A DNA stretch of 64,000 nucleotides from Azospirillum sp. B21 (GCF_008364825.1 NZ_VTTO01000018.1:1-64000), one strand, 5' to 3'; shown: positions 6,995 to 16,863, counted from the stretch's first letter. Notes: generated from the letters alone by a model not told the origin. Made by a program: numbers and translations.

Positions 6995-8088
6995 CGTGGA
7001 GACCAGGCGGGGTCGTCGGAGTGAACAGATCGCACACGCGGGTCGCATATGCGGTCAACACGAACAAGGGCTCTTCGGGTGCTCTGTGCTTCGACAACAA
7101 CGGCGCCCTGGTCGCTTTGCACAACCTTGGCATCGAACGGCGCTACAATCGCGGCATTCCCATCAGCATCATCCGTGCATGCATGAATGGTCGGGGCAAT
7201 CTGCCTGCCACGCCCTGTGTCCCGGCGACGCGGTCCGCCTCCTCCCCGCCGGCGCCGCGGCTGGATAAGTTGTCAATGGTCGGCGGGCTGCCGTTCGTCG
7301 GTCGATCCAAGCTGCGCATCATCCTGTCCGACATCCTCACCGGGAACGGACGCAACACGCTGATCGTGACCGGACTTGCCGGCAGCGGCCGCTCCTTCAC
7401 GGCCAGGGCTCTGGTCCATCTTCTGCGCCCGGACAAATTCGATGTGGTCCGGCTCTCCTGCGCACCGCCGCACGGGCGCGATCCGGACAGCATCATCCAG
7501 CAAGCCGCACGCCAGATCGCCCTGCCCCTGGACGGCCTGCCGCCGGAGCCGCAAAACCGCCAGGATGCCCGCTGGCTGTCCGAACTGGCCGACTGGTTCG
7601 CAGGTCAGGTTCGGTGGCGGAATGGCCCTGAAGACAAACCGCTCTGGCTGGTCATCGACGGCTGCGACAAGGTGCAGGACAGCGACGATCTGAACGCCCT
7701 GGCCAACAGCCTCATGCAAGCGGCGATCGGACACCCGACCCTGCGCGTCGCGCTGCTCGGCTATACCGGAGACGTCAACCCGGACATCGTGGACGACGTC
7801 GAATTCGACGAGGTGCGAGTGGCCGAACGCGCCGACGTCGAGACCTTCTTTCAAAACCTGCTGGCGTTGAACGGGCGGCAGGTGACCGACGACACGCTCG
7901 CGGCCATCGTGGACAAGGTCCTGACCGCGGCTGGGAACGCCGCCATGGCAAAGCTAACGGCCGATGACATGGCTTCCGCGCAGGTGGGCGCCGTCATGGC
8001 GACGGTGCACAATCACTATTTCATGGGCGAACTTCGAAACGCCCTCACTGAAACCATACGGCTGCTGGGCATAGGAGAGGCGCGATGA
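6904..8088 (+). CDS. Trypsin-like protease C-terminal half plus P-loop ATPase, downstream part of the frameshifted gene
   Basis: Continuation of the gene above in the -1 frame; native coding probably begins near 6925. It contains the peptidase serine motif (NTNKGSSGALCFDNNGALVA). After a Pro/Ala-rich linker comes a P-loop ATPase domain with Walker A GLAGSGRSFTA and Walker B LWLVIDGCDKV, followed by a helical lid region. It resembles the NACHT/STAND or AAA-type NTPases coupled to EAD-trypsin modules in NTP-dependent conflict systems. If expressed alone, initiation could occur at 6904 or at the ATG for MVGGLPFVGRS (7276), the latter giving only the ATPase. Its stop overlaps the next small ORF as ATGA. 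Confidence 0.75.
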   Translation: MVFPAGKKERFADQATIIIVQHPQGDPLCIAWRPGGVVGVNRSHTRVAYAVNTNKGSSGALCFDNNGALVALHNLGIERRYNRGIPISIIRACMNGRGNLPATPCVPATRSASSPPAPRLDKLSMVGGLPFVGRSKLRIILSDILTGNGRNTLIVTGLAGSGRSFTARALVHLLRPDKFDVVRLSCAPPHGRDPDSIIQQAARQIALPLDGLPPEPQNRQDARWLSELADWFAGQVRWRNGPEDKPLWLVIDGCDKVQDSDDLNALANSLMQAAIGHPTLRVALLGYTGDVNPDIVDDVEFDEVRVAERADVETFFQNLLALNGRQVTDDTLAAIVDKVLTAAGNAAMAKLTADDMASAQVGAVMATVHNHYFMGELRNALTETIRLLGIGEAR

Positions 8089-8261
8089 GCCGCCGCACGA
8101 CAACGGACCTGTCGCCGAACGATGTGGCCGTGGCACTCGCCACGCTTCCCCAGGCAATGCGCGAGAGGGACGCTAAGAAGGCCAGCGCTTATGCCGCGGC
8201 CGCAGCCGTCCTGTCCTGGTTCGATCCGGCCCGCCACGGGCAGCGGCCCCATCCACCATAG
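8085..8261 (+). CDS. Small hypothetical protein, possibly truncated
   Basis: A 58-residue frame whose ATG overlaps the ATPase stop codon (ATGA), an arrangement that suggests translational coupling. It begins MSRRTTTDLSPNDVAVAL and contains an alanine-rich helix, then a WFDPARHGQ segment. The IS3 remnant starts 35 bp after its stop, so the original gene may have been longer. No family recognised. Confidence 0.45.
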   Translation: MSRRTTTDLSPNDVAVALATLPQAMRERDAKKASAYAAAAAVLSWFDPARHGQRPHPP

Positions 8262-8295
8262 CGACCGTGGATCGCAAAACGTTCCGATTTGCTAA

Positions 8296-8623
8296 ACCGA
8301 GCGTCTCACCGAAGCTGGGGTCGAGCCCTCCGTGGGCAGCGTCGGCGATTCCTACGATAGCGCGTTGGCCGAGACCATCAACGGTCTCTACAAGACCGAA
8401 GTGATCCGGCGCCGCGGGCCATGGCGCACCAGGGAGGCCGTCGAGTTCGCCACCCTGGACCACCCTGGAGTGGATCGACCGGTTCAACCACCGGCGCCTC
8501 CTCTGACCCATCGGCAACATTCCTCATGCCGAGGCCGAAACCCGCTACTATGTACAAACCGAGGACGTCGCTATGGCGGCGTGACTCAACACAAATGGCC
8601 TCCAGGAAACCCGGTGCGGTTCA
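8296..8623 (+). pseudogene. IS3-family transposase (orfB) 3' remnant, copy 1
   Basis: The sequence encodes the end of an IS3-family DDE integrase-like transposase: EPSVGSVGDSYDSALAETI, then YKTEVIRRRGPW. The frame is then broken by a duplicated CACCCTGGA-type segment and a TGA, after which FNHRRLL and PIGNI blocks are still visible. It runs to the IS right end GTGCGGTTCA at about 8623. The 5' part of the element is absent. The last 130 bp (8494-8623) recur at 28299-28428 in the same orientation. Confidence 0.85.
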
Positions 8624-8721
8624 TATCTTTCACGCTGTTCGTCTGTCCACATCCACCAGCCCTCCTGTTGCCAACAACAGCAGGATCGCCATCTCGGTCA
8701 AACAGGCTTTGAACGGCTCCG
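8624..8721. other. Short spacer after the IS remnant
   Basis: No gene seen. A small dyad CTGTTG-CCAA-CAACAG at 8665-8680 lies 42-57 bp downstream of the leftward operon's last stop codon; it lacks a T-run, so I do not call it a terminator. Confidence 0.3.
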
Positions 8722-10662
8722 TCAGTTTGGGATGACGATCCTGGCCTTGATCTCTAGACTCCCCTCATGGATCAGGCCGGGACGGATTACGGCGACGATC
8801 TTGTTCATGTTGCCCTTGACCGGAGCGCTGTAGTCGCCGACTTCGTCGAACTCTGGATTTCGGACGCTGCCAACCTCCGGCAGGATCAGTTGCAGCCTGC
8901 CCTGGGTTTGTGATTCCAGCCACGAAGCGATCCGGCGATAGAAATCCATCCCTTCCCGTTGAGGGAGATATTCCTTGACCAGCCACTCTCCAAAGCCTAG
9001 CAGGGAGTCGCCGGTCGACACCAGTTCGCGCAAGGTGATGGGATCGGCCGGCCGGCCGGTCAGTTGCGTAAGATCCGCGCTCCATTGACGCAGAAGTGCG
9101 TTTTTCCACTCTTCCCCCGGAGCGGAAGCCGGCTGAGGATGACTTGAAGGTGGGGGAGCGGACGCGGCAGGGCGGTCGACCTCCGCATTGGGCGCCACGG
9201 GAACAGCCTCGGAGGGCGACGAACGCCTCTGGACGACAATCCTGCGTTCCTGACGGGGCGCTGGCGCGGGGACGCCGGACTGAGACCTAATCAAGGCCAC
9301 GAATTCTGAGGTCTTCACCTTGAGTTCATTCTGGCATTTATTGATAGCCGCCCGGTCCTCCTGGCGCTCTCGGTCGATTCGCTCTAGATTTCTCTCCAGA
9401 TCGATTTGGAAGCGATCGATGGAATTCAGGGCGATCTGCATCGAGTTTCTTTCTGTAGCGACCTTTTCGAGATTATCTTTCAGTAGATCGATCTGGGACT
9501 GCATGTTTTCTATCAATAGCGTAAAGTTGTAATCAGGGGCGGCTGGCTGAATAGGAAAGGGATTTGGGACAACTTCTGAATTCAAATTGATGACACAGTC
9601 GGAGTCAGATGAGCCAGCTCTATCGCTGAAGCGACCCGTATATTTGTGGCGGATACCTTCCCTGTTGCGGATAATAATTACAACGATAAAGGAAAAAGCT
9701 CCAACAAGCAACAAAGCTACTATATAAACACCGCTTCCCCCTTTATTTCTTTCAGATATTTTTTGAGTTAGATCAACAATTTTCCTTTTCTGTTCATCAA
9801 TCATGCTTTTCATGCTATAAATATCATTCCTTACTTCATAAATTTCTTTATCGATCATGAGCCTCATTTTGATTTCTGTTTGGTCTGCCTTCTGATCCGC
9901 AGTAGCTTTTGGTAGAATTCCGCGCCGCATCAAGAGAGAGGAGAATTCTCTGGAAAGAGTTTCATAATGACCAAACCTTGTGGAAGATGATTGATTCATT
10001 AGTGGAAGCGCAAACTTAAAATCGTCTTTGCAACTAGGGACTCCAATGCAGACAAAATATTTAATTGCAGCCTCTTCTTCTTGGTCGAGATTTTGGGCAT
10101 TTTTGTTGGTGTCGGATAAGATCCTATCTGTCCGATATATTTTGTTACCGTCTCCAAATGCAGAAATACTTTGGTTTTTACATAAAAAATCGATTATGAC
10201 TTCAATGCCAGCATCAAAGTCATCTAAATTTTGAATGTCAGAGCCGATAAACTTTAGAAATTCTACCGCTTGATCGGAAAGCTTTTTTGAGTCTGCTCCC
10301 TGAATTGTTACAATTTTTTGCTCGATCGGCAACTTATTTGGATCGATTGCCTCTTTTAGAAAATCGCTAAAGCTATTTATTTTGGCGCGATTGTTGCCCG
10401 CAACTGAATAAGAGACACCAAATGAATAGATCGTCCAAGGTTTACCATCTTCCACTGAGGTGCGCACGACCACCGTACGATAGATTCCAGCCTTTCCTGG
10501 GCCCGGGCAAACGCCCGGCTGGCCCGGCGCCGGCGGCCAATAATAGGTAAAGCTGTACAAGGTCTCCTGCGCGGCTCTGGCTGGAGCCGCGATCGGCAGC
10601 AGCAGCGCCAAGGCAAGAAGGATGCGCATCGGAAGCCACCGGCCGCAGACTGGCCACACCAT
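8722..10662 (-). CDS. Membrane-anchored coiled-coil protein of the tubulin/Hsp70-like operon
   Basis: A 646-residue protein, last in the leftward operon. The ATG overlaps the previous stop (TGATG) and follows GGGGAGGAG. A signal peptide (RILLALALLLPIAAPARA) leads to a roughly 280-residue extracytoplasmic domain. A transmembrane helix follows at about residues 310-332 (VYIVALLLVGAFSFIVVIII), then a cytoplasmic coiled coil (about 385-470) and a Pro-rich linker. The compact C-terminal domain ends NMNKIVAVIRPGL, then LEIKARIVIPN. That ending faintly recalls the GrpE C-terminal beta domain, which would fit the adjacent Hsp70-like gene, but this is weak. The DNA for residues about 100-330 is clearly richer in AT than its surroundings. 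No family recognised; it probably links a cell-envelope sensor to the cytoplasmic NTPases. Confidence 0.75.
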   Translation of the reverse strand: MVWPVCGRWLPMRILLALALLLPIAAPARAAQETLYSFTYYWPPAPGQPGVCPGPGKAGIYRTVVVRTSVEDGKPWTIYSFGVSYSVAGNNRAKINSFSDFLKEAIDPNKLPIEQKIVTIQGADSKKLSDQAVEFLKFIGSDIQNLDDFDAGIEVIIDFLCKNQSISAFGDGNKIYRTDRILSDTNKNAQNLDQEEEAAIKYFVCIGVPSCKDDFKFALPLMNQSSSTRFGHYETLSREFSSLLMRRGILPKATADQKADQTEIKMRLMIDKEIYEVRNDIYSMKSMIDEQKRKIVDLTQKISERNKGGSGVYIVALLLVGAFSFIVVIIIRNREGIRHKYTGRFSDRAGSSDSDCVINLNSEVVPNPFPIQPAAPDYNFTLLIENMQSQIDLLKDNLEKVATERNSMQIALNSIDRFQIDLERNLERIDRERQEDRAAINKCQNELKVKTSEFVALIRSQSGVPAPAPRQERRIVVQRRSSPSEAVPVAPNAEVDRPAASAPPPSSHPQPASAPGEEWKNALLRQWSADLTQLTGRPADPITLRELVSTGDSLLGFGEWLVKEYLPQREGMDFYRRIASWLESQTQGRLQLILPEVGSVRNPEFDEVGDYSAPVKGNMNKIVAVIRPGLIHEGSLEIKARIVIPN

Positions 10663-13600
10663 CACTCGCACTCCTCCCCGGACGCACCGGCACTGCAGGC
10701 ACCAGCGACAAGGGCGATGGAACCAAGCTCCACCATCTCGAAGGTTGAAGGATCGTTGACGTCTCCGTCCGGGGCGGGCCAGCCCAGGCTGACGGTCAGG
10801 CAATGCTCCCGGCGTGCTTCGATCAGCACATGCAGGTTTTCCGACTGCTGCACTGTCAGCTCAACCCGATTCGACACGACATATTCCTGGCGGAACCGGG
10901 ATTCCTCAAGGTCGCCCTCCCGTGTCGCCACTCCCAGTTCGACCCGGCGATCGAGGTTGCCCGGCGGAAGCGGGCGGTGCACCGCGCAGATGCCGTCCGA
11001 AGGCGTCGGATAGCCGTCGCAGAGCTTGAGAAAACGGCGACGGCCGGATCGCAGGTCGAGGTCGCCGAGGATGCCGAACAGCGTCGACGCCTCCGAGCGG
11101 AACTGCATTCCAGTGGTGTTCAGCACAAGCTCGGCCAGATAGAGGGCGCCCAAGCTGGTGATGTTCTTCAGGAATTCGGTATCGATGAAGCGGAGGTCAT
11201 GTGCCCTTTTGCCGAGGGCGGCGGCAACATGCCCGCGGATCATCTGCCTGACCAGGGGGAACAGGCTGCCGCGCCCAGAGACCAGAACATGGAGCACCTG
11301 CCCGCGCGGGCCATCCGACGGCAATACATTGCTCAGGGTCTGGCGCATCGGCGTCGCCATGCTCGCCCAGAAATCCGCAACGAATCCCGGGAGATCGAGT
11401 CCGAGACCCTCCGGCCCCCAATGGATCTCCAGGGTCTCTCCGTCGACCGTGACAAGCGCCAGCGGCGCACCGTCAAGCATTTCCGCCGCCAGGATCGAAC
11501 CCTGGTATGTCGAAAGCCATTTTACGACCGCCTCGTCCGCCGGATCGATCGGGTGCCCCTCCCCGAACTGCTGGACGAATGCACTCAACATTGTCAGGAA
11601 CGGCCCGCCCTTATAGCCGTTCTGAAGAGAGCGCAAAAGCCTGGCCACCGCCCGTCCATTGCGCGCCGCGGTCGCGTTCACGCCGCCAGGCGGGATTTCG
11701 TCCCATGGCAGATGAATCGGCACGCGGAAACGCTGGATGCCCCGCTTCTGAAACCAGAGGTCAAGGCTGATCGACAGATGGCGGAACAGCAGCGCCGCGA
11801 TGCCGTTGCCGCACAACACAACCGAACCGTCCGTCGCAACCTCGCGGACGGCAATGCGCGACCGGTCTGCCACTTCGATGGTGAACATCGACAGGTCGGT
11901 GCTGCCACCACCGACGTCGTAGGTCAGAACATGGTGGGTCCCGACGAAAGAGGAGCCGAGTACGCTACCGTCTAGCGCATCCTTCTGCACCGCCTCCAGA
12001 TGCGGCAGTGGCTGGGCCAGGATCAGCGGCGACCAGCTTTCGGATACCAGAACCTCGCGCCCACCCCCCGAGCCGATCCCCATCGGCGCCATGCCGGCCT
12101 TCCTGAAGGCGGCGAACAGGCCGGCTGTCGCCGGGCTGCTGAAGCGGGCCGGACGGGTCGGATAGGCCCGCTCGACGCTGGCGGCGATGCTGGGATGCTC
12201 CTCGATCCGCTCCTTGAGCATCTGAAGATAGTCGGCGGCGATGTCGATCCAGGACACGGAGTCCCCGTTCGGCAGCGACAGCATCTCCGCGGTGCCGATG
12301 CGCCACTTCAGGTTGTCAAGAACGATGATGGATGCGCCATTAGGCGATTCCGCACGCCGCCGCGCCTCGTTGCCGATGTAGCGCGTCAGCGTGTTGGCGT
12401 CGGCATCATAGGCGTAGGCGATGGTGGTCGGCACGAAGGCGTCCGTCGGCTCCAGCGACAGGACCCGCGGTGGCCCGGCCTCGTCATGGCGTAGATAGGC
12501 CACCGCCGTCGCGGAGGTTCCAAAATCGATGGCGATATAGCCGTTGAACGGCTGGACGGGCCGCACCTCGACCGCCACGGTTCGTTTTGGAACGGAGAAT
12601 CCCTCGTCGAGAAATCCGAGTTCGACCTCGCAGAAATAGGTCCGCGGAGCGAGCATGCCGCCGTTGCCCAAGCGCAGGGACAGCGGCAGAACCACCGTGC
12701 GCTCCTCGCCGGGTTCCAACGCGGCGTCAGCACCCGTGAATTCCAGCGTGCCGGCGATGCGTTCGGATCCAGCGTTCAGCCGCGCTTCCAGCGTGTGGAG
12801 CGTGCACGCGGTGCCGCCGTGATTGGTCAGCGTGATCGGCAGCCGCGCCGTTCGCCCGTTCAATCCGGTGATGCGGTTGGGAATGCTGAACTCCGGCTTT
12901 GCCGGCGTCTTGAACCGCATCAGCAGCGGCAATCGGATCGGCTCGCCGCGGTTGCGCAGCCGGATCGCCAGCATGACCCGCATACCGCCGGGCATCAGGC
13001 GGAGCCGGCCGATGTGCGACCCTTTCAGAACCAGCGACGCCTGGAAATCGTCGCCGGCCGCCAGCCGGGAGGGTATGGGCGGCAGTTGCACGAGCGGCGG
13101 AGCGTCCCAGCCGCTGATCGCCTCCATATCGACGTCGATGTGTTCGATGGGAGCCAGTGCGCCGGCCCTCAATTGCAGCCTGATCGGAACCGTCGCCTGC
13201 TCCTGGGACAGCAGGACCGGTTCGACCGTATCCTCGGCCAGCGCCAGCATTGGATCGGACAGGCCGAAATCGAGATCGCACAAGGTACGCCGGTCGTCCC
13301 GTCCGGGGATCCGATGTTCGATGCGGCCCTTCCAGAGCGGCGTGGCGACAACGGAAGGCGGCAGTGGAATATCGCAATCCATACAGTCGCCGCGCGTCGA
13401 CAGCAACCCGTCGGGCAGCTCCCTCCGGTACAACTCCTGCTCGCTTGCCCGGTCGATCAGAACAATCACCGTGCCAGCGGGATCCACGGGTCCGTCGTTG
13501 GTCAGCATAACCGTCAGCACGGATGGATGCGCATTCGGTTGGCCGGCATAGGTGTATTGCGGTGTGGCGCGGGCGGTCAGCACGATGAAGCTGCGCCCGC

Positions 13601-13670
13601 AGTGGCCGCAAAAGCGGTCACTGCTGTGCCTGCGCCAGCCGTGGCAATCGGGGCAGATCAGCATCGTCAC
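10662..13670 (-). CDS. Zinc ribbon plus Hsp70/actin-like ATPase protein
   Basis: A 1002-residue multidomain protein. Residues 6-24 form a zinc ribbon (CPDC and CGHC pairs). Residues about 40-370 look like two or three beta-sandwich domains (for example RTARLPITLTNHGGTACTLH). A C-terminal Hsp70/actin-fold ATPase follows: phosphate-1 motif YIAIDFGTSATAVAYL at about 379-394, phosphate-2 motif LTYDVGGGSTDLSMF at about 582-596, and an adenosine-type motif VLVSGRGSLFPLV further on. It is unlike DnaK in having no recognisable substrate-binding domain and in carrying N-terminal sandwich domains. Its ATG overlaps the stop of the tubulin-like gene and its stop overlaps the next start, so the three are tightly coupled. 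It is probably cytoplasmic. The partner and role are unknown. Confidence 0.85.
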   Translation of the reverse strand: MTMLICPDCHGWRRHSSDRFCGHCGRSFIVLTARATPQYTYAGQPNAHPSVLTVMLTNDGPVDPAGTVIVLIDRASEQELYRRELPDGLLSTRGDCMDCDIPLPPSVVATPLWKGRIEHRIPGRDDRRTLCDLDFGLSDPMLALAEDTVEPVLLSQEQATVPIRLQLRAGALAPIEHIDVDMEAISGWDAPPLVQLPPIPSRLAAGDDFQASLVLKGSHIGRLRLMPGGMRVMLAIRLRNRGEPIRLPLLMRFKTPAKPEFSIPNRITGLNGRTARLPITLTNHGGTACTLHTLEARLNAGSERIAGTLEFTGADAALEPGEERTVVLPLSLRLGNGGMLAPRTYFCEVELGFLDEGFSVPKRTVAVEVRPVQPFNGYIAIDFGTSATAVAYLRHDEAGPPRVLSLEPTDAFVPTTIAYAYDADANTLTRYIGNEARRRAESPNGASIIVLDNLKWRIGTAEMLSLPNGDSVSWIDIAADYLQMLKERIEEHPSIAASVERAYPTRPARFSSPATAGLFAAFRKAGMAPMGIGSGGGREVLVSESWSPLILAQPLPHLEAVQKDALDGSVLGSSFVGTHHVLTYDVGGGSTDLSMFTIEVADRSRIAVREVATDGSVVLCGNGIAALLFRHLSISLDLWFQKRGIQRFRVPIHLPWDEIPPGGVNATAARNGRAVARLLRSLQNGYKGGPFLTMLSAFVQQFGEGHPIDPADEAVVKWLSTYQGSILAAEMLDGAPLALVTVDGETLEIHWGPEGLGLDLPGFVADFWASMATPMRQTLSNVLPSDGPRGQVLHVLVSGRGSLFPLVRQMIRGHVAAALGKRAHDLRFIDTEFLKNITSLGALYLAELVLNTTGMQFRSEASTLFGILGDLDLRSGRRRFLKLCDGYPTPSDGICAVHRPLPPGNLDRRVELGVATREGDLEESRFRQEYVVSNRVELTVQQSENLHVLIEARREHCLTVSLGWPAPDGDVNDPSTFEMVELGSIALVAGACSAGASGEECE

Positions 13671-16600
13671 ACCAGCACGGTCTTGGGAACGGGAAGGCAG
13701 CGGAAGCCCGATCCCTGCGGATTTTCTTCCGACCAGTGGTTCAGCGTCTCGCCGGCCCTCTTGATGTACGGCTCGATGCCGGGGTTGGCCATCTCCTGCT
13801 CACGGGCCATGGCGTTGAGCACGGCGGCGAAGCCGGCATGGCCAACCGGGTTGTTGCGTGCGGAATAGTAGAGCAGGAAAAGCCAATGGCCGAGTTCCTC
13901 GTCGGTCAGGTCACCAAGCCGTTCCGCCGTGGCGGCGCGGATCGCGTTGGCCTGCTCGAATCCGTCCGCCGAACAGAGTTTGCGAACCGCCAGCGAGAAC
14001 ACGCCGAGCGGCAGCGTCTCGTTGAAGAAGCCGCGCTTGTCGGCGAAGAAGAATTCGGTGACGCCGTGGCGGCTGCCTGGCGCATTCCGCATCCGGCCGA
14101 TCACGACCCCAGCGAGAATGCCAGCTCCCAGTGTTTCCAGCGCCGTCAGATAGCTGTCGACCTCCTCCTGCCTCTTGAGCAGCAGATCCTGGAACTTCTC
14201 GAAATTCACGTCGGTATGAAGCGCAAATCCCCGCTGCAGGTGAGGGAAGTAGCTGGCGTTTCGGTAGCGGTCGAGGTCCGGAATGGCCATCAGCGGGAAG
14301 GCCGCCAGTTCGCTGCTGACATAGACGCGGTCCGGGGTGCTGTCGGCGCCGGCCAGCGGCTCCTTCCACTTCTTGCCGAGCGTCCGCTCGAAATCGGTTC
14401 GAATCTGTGTCGGCGTTTTCTTGCTCAGCGCGACGATGACTTTCTCTTGCACATTCCTCATCGAGACGGTGTCGTTGATGAAATGCGTCGCGTTGTCGAG
14501 CCAGGGCTGACCGTAATCCAGCAGGCGCTGTACCATCGCAATGTATTGCGGGGAGTCGGGAGGCGATTGCCGGCTCAGCCGTTCGACGACATCGACGGTG
14601 CGGTCCTCCAGATGGCGGGTGACCGAACGGGTAAAATCCAACAGTTCCTCGATCGTCCGCCGGTTGCCTTCGGTCTGGAGCACCTGCCGCATGTCCCAAA
14701 GGCTGCGTGGGCGGCCGGGTTCGGCATCCTCGAAGAAGCGGCGATCCAGATCGGCCAGCGCTCCCCCGTCGATGCGCCGCCCGTCGGGCATCACGTAGAA
14801 ATCCTGGAAATCATGCTCTTCGTAGAGGTTCTGGTAGATCGCCGAGGATTGAAGCCGCCGTAGACCATCGACGCGCGCGGCAATGGCCGCCCGCAGATCA
14901 CGGTCGAGCAGCCGTTCCAGGTCAGCCAGTTGCTTCAGCAGCCCAGTCTCGATCAGTTGCTCCTGTCCCTTCGCGTCCCGTGTCAGCGTCCCGCGGCCAA
15001 TCAGATCGGCCAGCCGTTCACTGATCTTCGCACCGGCGGTGCATACCTGGGCCCGCAGTTCGAACACCGCGCGTTCCTCGGCGAAATCGAGAACCACGTC
15101 GATGATCGTGCGGCGCGTGCGCTGACCGGTGCAGTCGGCTAGCCACCCCAGCCGTTCGGCAATGTCGCGCATGGCTCCGGCAGCGCGGGTGCGGGCACGT
15201 TCGGCAAGCTCCTCGAAGTCGCGCCGCTGCTCGTCGAGCAGGACGGCGACACGGCGCAGAACTTCCCGGGCGAAGGGAATGCGCTGGGCATGGGCTGACA
15301 GGATCTCCCGTACCATGCTGTCCAGTTCGCTCGATACCTTGGCGAACAGCTGATCGCTGTGCTGTTGGGTGACCAGGCGTGACAGCAAACCCCAGCGCGA
15401 TGGGTCGGGATTGGCGATGTCAAGCTGCTGGACGAGAATCGTGGAGTTCAGCCAGCTCTGCAGGCGCTCGCCGATGTCCGGCTGCGCCGCCCCCTGAAGG
15501 AATGCAGCCCTCCCTGTCTGGAAGGTCTGACGTAGAGTCTCCTCGACGGTCTGGCCCTGGCCGACGCCGATCAGTTCGCGATAGAAATGACCATCTCGGC
15601 CGCGGTCGCCAAGACGAAGGCGCGGGAGATACTGACGTGTGACCAGATCGTCGAAATTATTCGGTATCTCCTTAAAATGTAACCAGTGCTGGACAAGGTC
15701 AACGGCGAGCTGGTGTCGGACCAGTGTCGCGATCCTCTGCACCGGAATGTGGAGTTTGCTCAGGCCAAGGCTGGAATAGCGGCAGGAGAACTCCTCGGTG
15801 AAGGAGCGGTCGCCCCCGCTGACGCTGGTGTACTGGTACTTCACGATACCGGTGAGATAGTCGTCGAAATTCGACCGCTTGCTTTGCCCTTCCGCCGCCA
15901 GCGGCTGGGTAGCGCCGCCATAGCGGATGAACAGGGTCTCCGCCAGCATCTCGCACAGGGAATTCTTGTCCTTCAGGGCCAGCGTGCCGCCGGAACCGCG
16001 CGGCTTATTCCCGACCAGATAGGCCGTGCTGAACGCAGGACCATCCAGGTGCTGGTTGCTCTCGTACTGCTCGCGGGTCCAGGCGACGGGGAAGCGATGC
16101 GCCCCGCCGGTGGTCTTGGCCAGATTATAGTGCTCCAGTTCCATCAGCGCGGCGTAGGAATTGCCGAAGATCCGATGCTGGAAATCGCTGCTGAACACGG
16201 AGGGCAGCAACATGATCGCCTGAAGGCCGACGTTGGGATCGGCCTCCTTCAGGGCGAAGGCCAAGTCAAGGAACATGCCGCTGCCGGTGCCGCCGGCGAC
16301 CGAGAAGATCAGCCAGGTCTCTACCTTCGAGGCATCTACCTGGATGCCGTAATCGGTCATCAGGGTCGCGTGATGGGCCGCATCGCGAATCTGCGCGTAC
16401 TTCTCCCGGACGCGGCTCATGATCTCCTTGTAATAGTGGAAGAAGGCGAGCTTTCCGAAGCAGCGGATGGCGCCGGCGCCGTTTTCGATCCGCCCATGCT
16501 TTTCGAGCGACGGATCGAACCATGAAAAGATGTGCGGATGGTCGCTTTTGTGTTCGTAATAGTTCTGGAGATCCGCCGGGCGCAACTCGGTGTTGACCCG

Positions 16601-16837
16601 CTCGGTGGCTTCGAAATCGACCTCCTTCAACAGGAAGTTCATGTCTTCGCCGTCGAGCGTCAGGTTGCTTGGATCGGTGTCGATCCAGATGTGCCCGATG
16701 TGCGGCAGCGTGGCCTTGCCGTACTGGTCAAAGAACATCCGCCGCAGATTGAGGAGCACCTGTTTGCCCGTTCCACCCACGCCGATCAGGAGGACCGGAC
16801 GCTGCTGGCGCAGGCTGTTCACGGTTTCGTCAGCCAT
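13667..16837 (-). CDS. Tubulin-like GTPase domain protein
   Basis: A 1056-residue protein whose N-terminal domain belongs to the tubulin-like group (Pfam Tubulin_2 type). RPVLLIGVGGTGKQVLLNLR at residues 13-32 matches the glycine-rich nucleotide loop, and SVAGGTGSGMFLDLAFAL at about 179-196 carries the tubulin/FtsZ signature GGTGSG. The remaining roughly 700 residues are mainly helical, with no homology I recognise. It is far larger than FtsZ or classical bacterial tubulins. It lies between a small membrane protein gene (26 bp upstream) and the Hsp70/actin-like gene (ATGA overlap). GTP binding is well supported by the motifs; filament formation and function are inference. Confidence 0.88.
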   Translation of the reverse strand: MADETVNSLRQQRPVLLIGVGGTGKQVLLNLRRMFFDQYGKATLPHIGHIWIDTDPSNLTLDGEDMNFLLKEVDFEATERVNTELRPADLQNYYEHKSDHPHIFSWFDPSLEKHGRIENGAGAIRCFGKLAFFHYYKEIMSRVREKYAQIRDAAHHATLMTDYGIQVDASKVETWLIFSVAGGTGSGMFLDLAFALKEADPNVGLQAIMLLPSVFSSDFQHRIFGNSYAALMELEHYNLAKTTGGAHRFPVAWTREQYESNQHLDGPAFSTAYLVGNKPRGSGGTLALKDKNSLCEMLAETLFIRYGGATQPLAAEGQSKRSNFDDYLTGIVKYQYTSVSGGDRSFTEEFSCRYSSLGLSKLHIPVQRIATLVRHQLAVDLVQHWLHFKEIPNNFDDLVTRQYLPRLRLGDRGRDGHFYRELIGVGQGQTVEETLRQTFQTGRAAFLQGAAQPDIGERLQSWLNSTILVQQLDIANPDPSRWGLLSRLVTQQHSDQLFAKVSSELDSMVREILSAHAQRIPFAREVLRRVAVLLDEQRRDFEELAERARTRAAGAMRDIAERLGWLADCTGQRTRRTIIDVVLDFAEERAVFELRAQVCTAGAKISERLADLIGRGTLTRDAKGQEQLIETGLLKQLADLERLLDRDLRAAIAARVDGLRRLQSSAIYQNLYEEHDFQDFYVMPDGRRIDGGALADLDRRFFEDAEPGRPRSLWDMRQVLQTEGNRRTIEELLDFTRSVTRHLEDRTVDVVERLSRQSPPDSPQYIAMVQRLLDYGQPWLDNATHFINDTVSMRNVQEKVIVALSKKTPTQIRTDFERTLGKKWKEPLAGADSTPDRVYVSSELAAFPLMAIPDLDRYRNASYFPHLQRGFALHTDVNFEKFQDLLLKRQEEVDSYLTALETLGAGILAGVVIGRMRNAPGSRHGVTEFFFADKRGFFNETLPLGVFSLAVRKLCSADGFEQANAIRAATAERLGDLTDEELGHWLFLLYYSARNNPVGHAGFAAVLNAMAREQEMANPGIEPYIKRAGETLNHWSEENPQGSGFRCLPVPKTVLV

Positions 16838-16863
16838 TGCGTAAGAACTCCTTCATTGCTCGC

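Noticed and set aside
10662-13670. Calling the Hsp70-like protein DnaK
   Set aside because: It has an N-terminal zinc ribbon and beta-sandwich domains, no recognisable substrate-binding domain, and no dnaJ/grpE neighbours of the housekeeping type.
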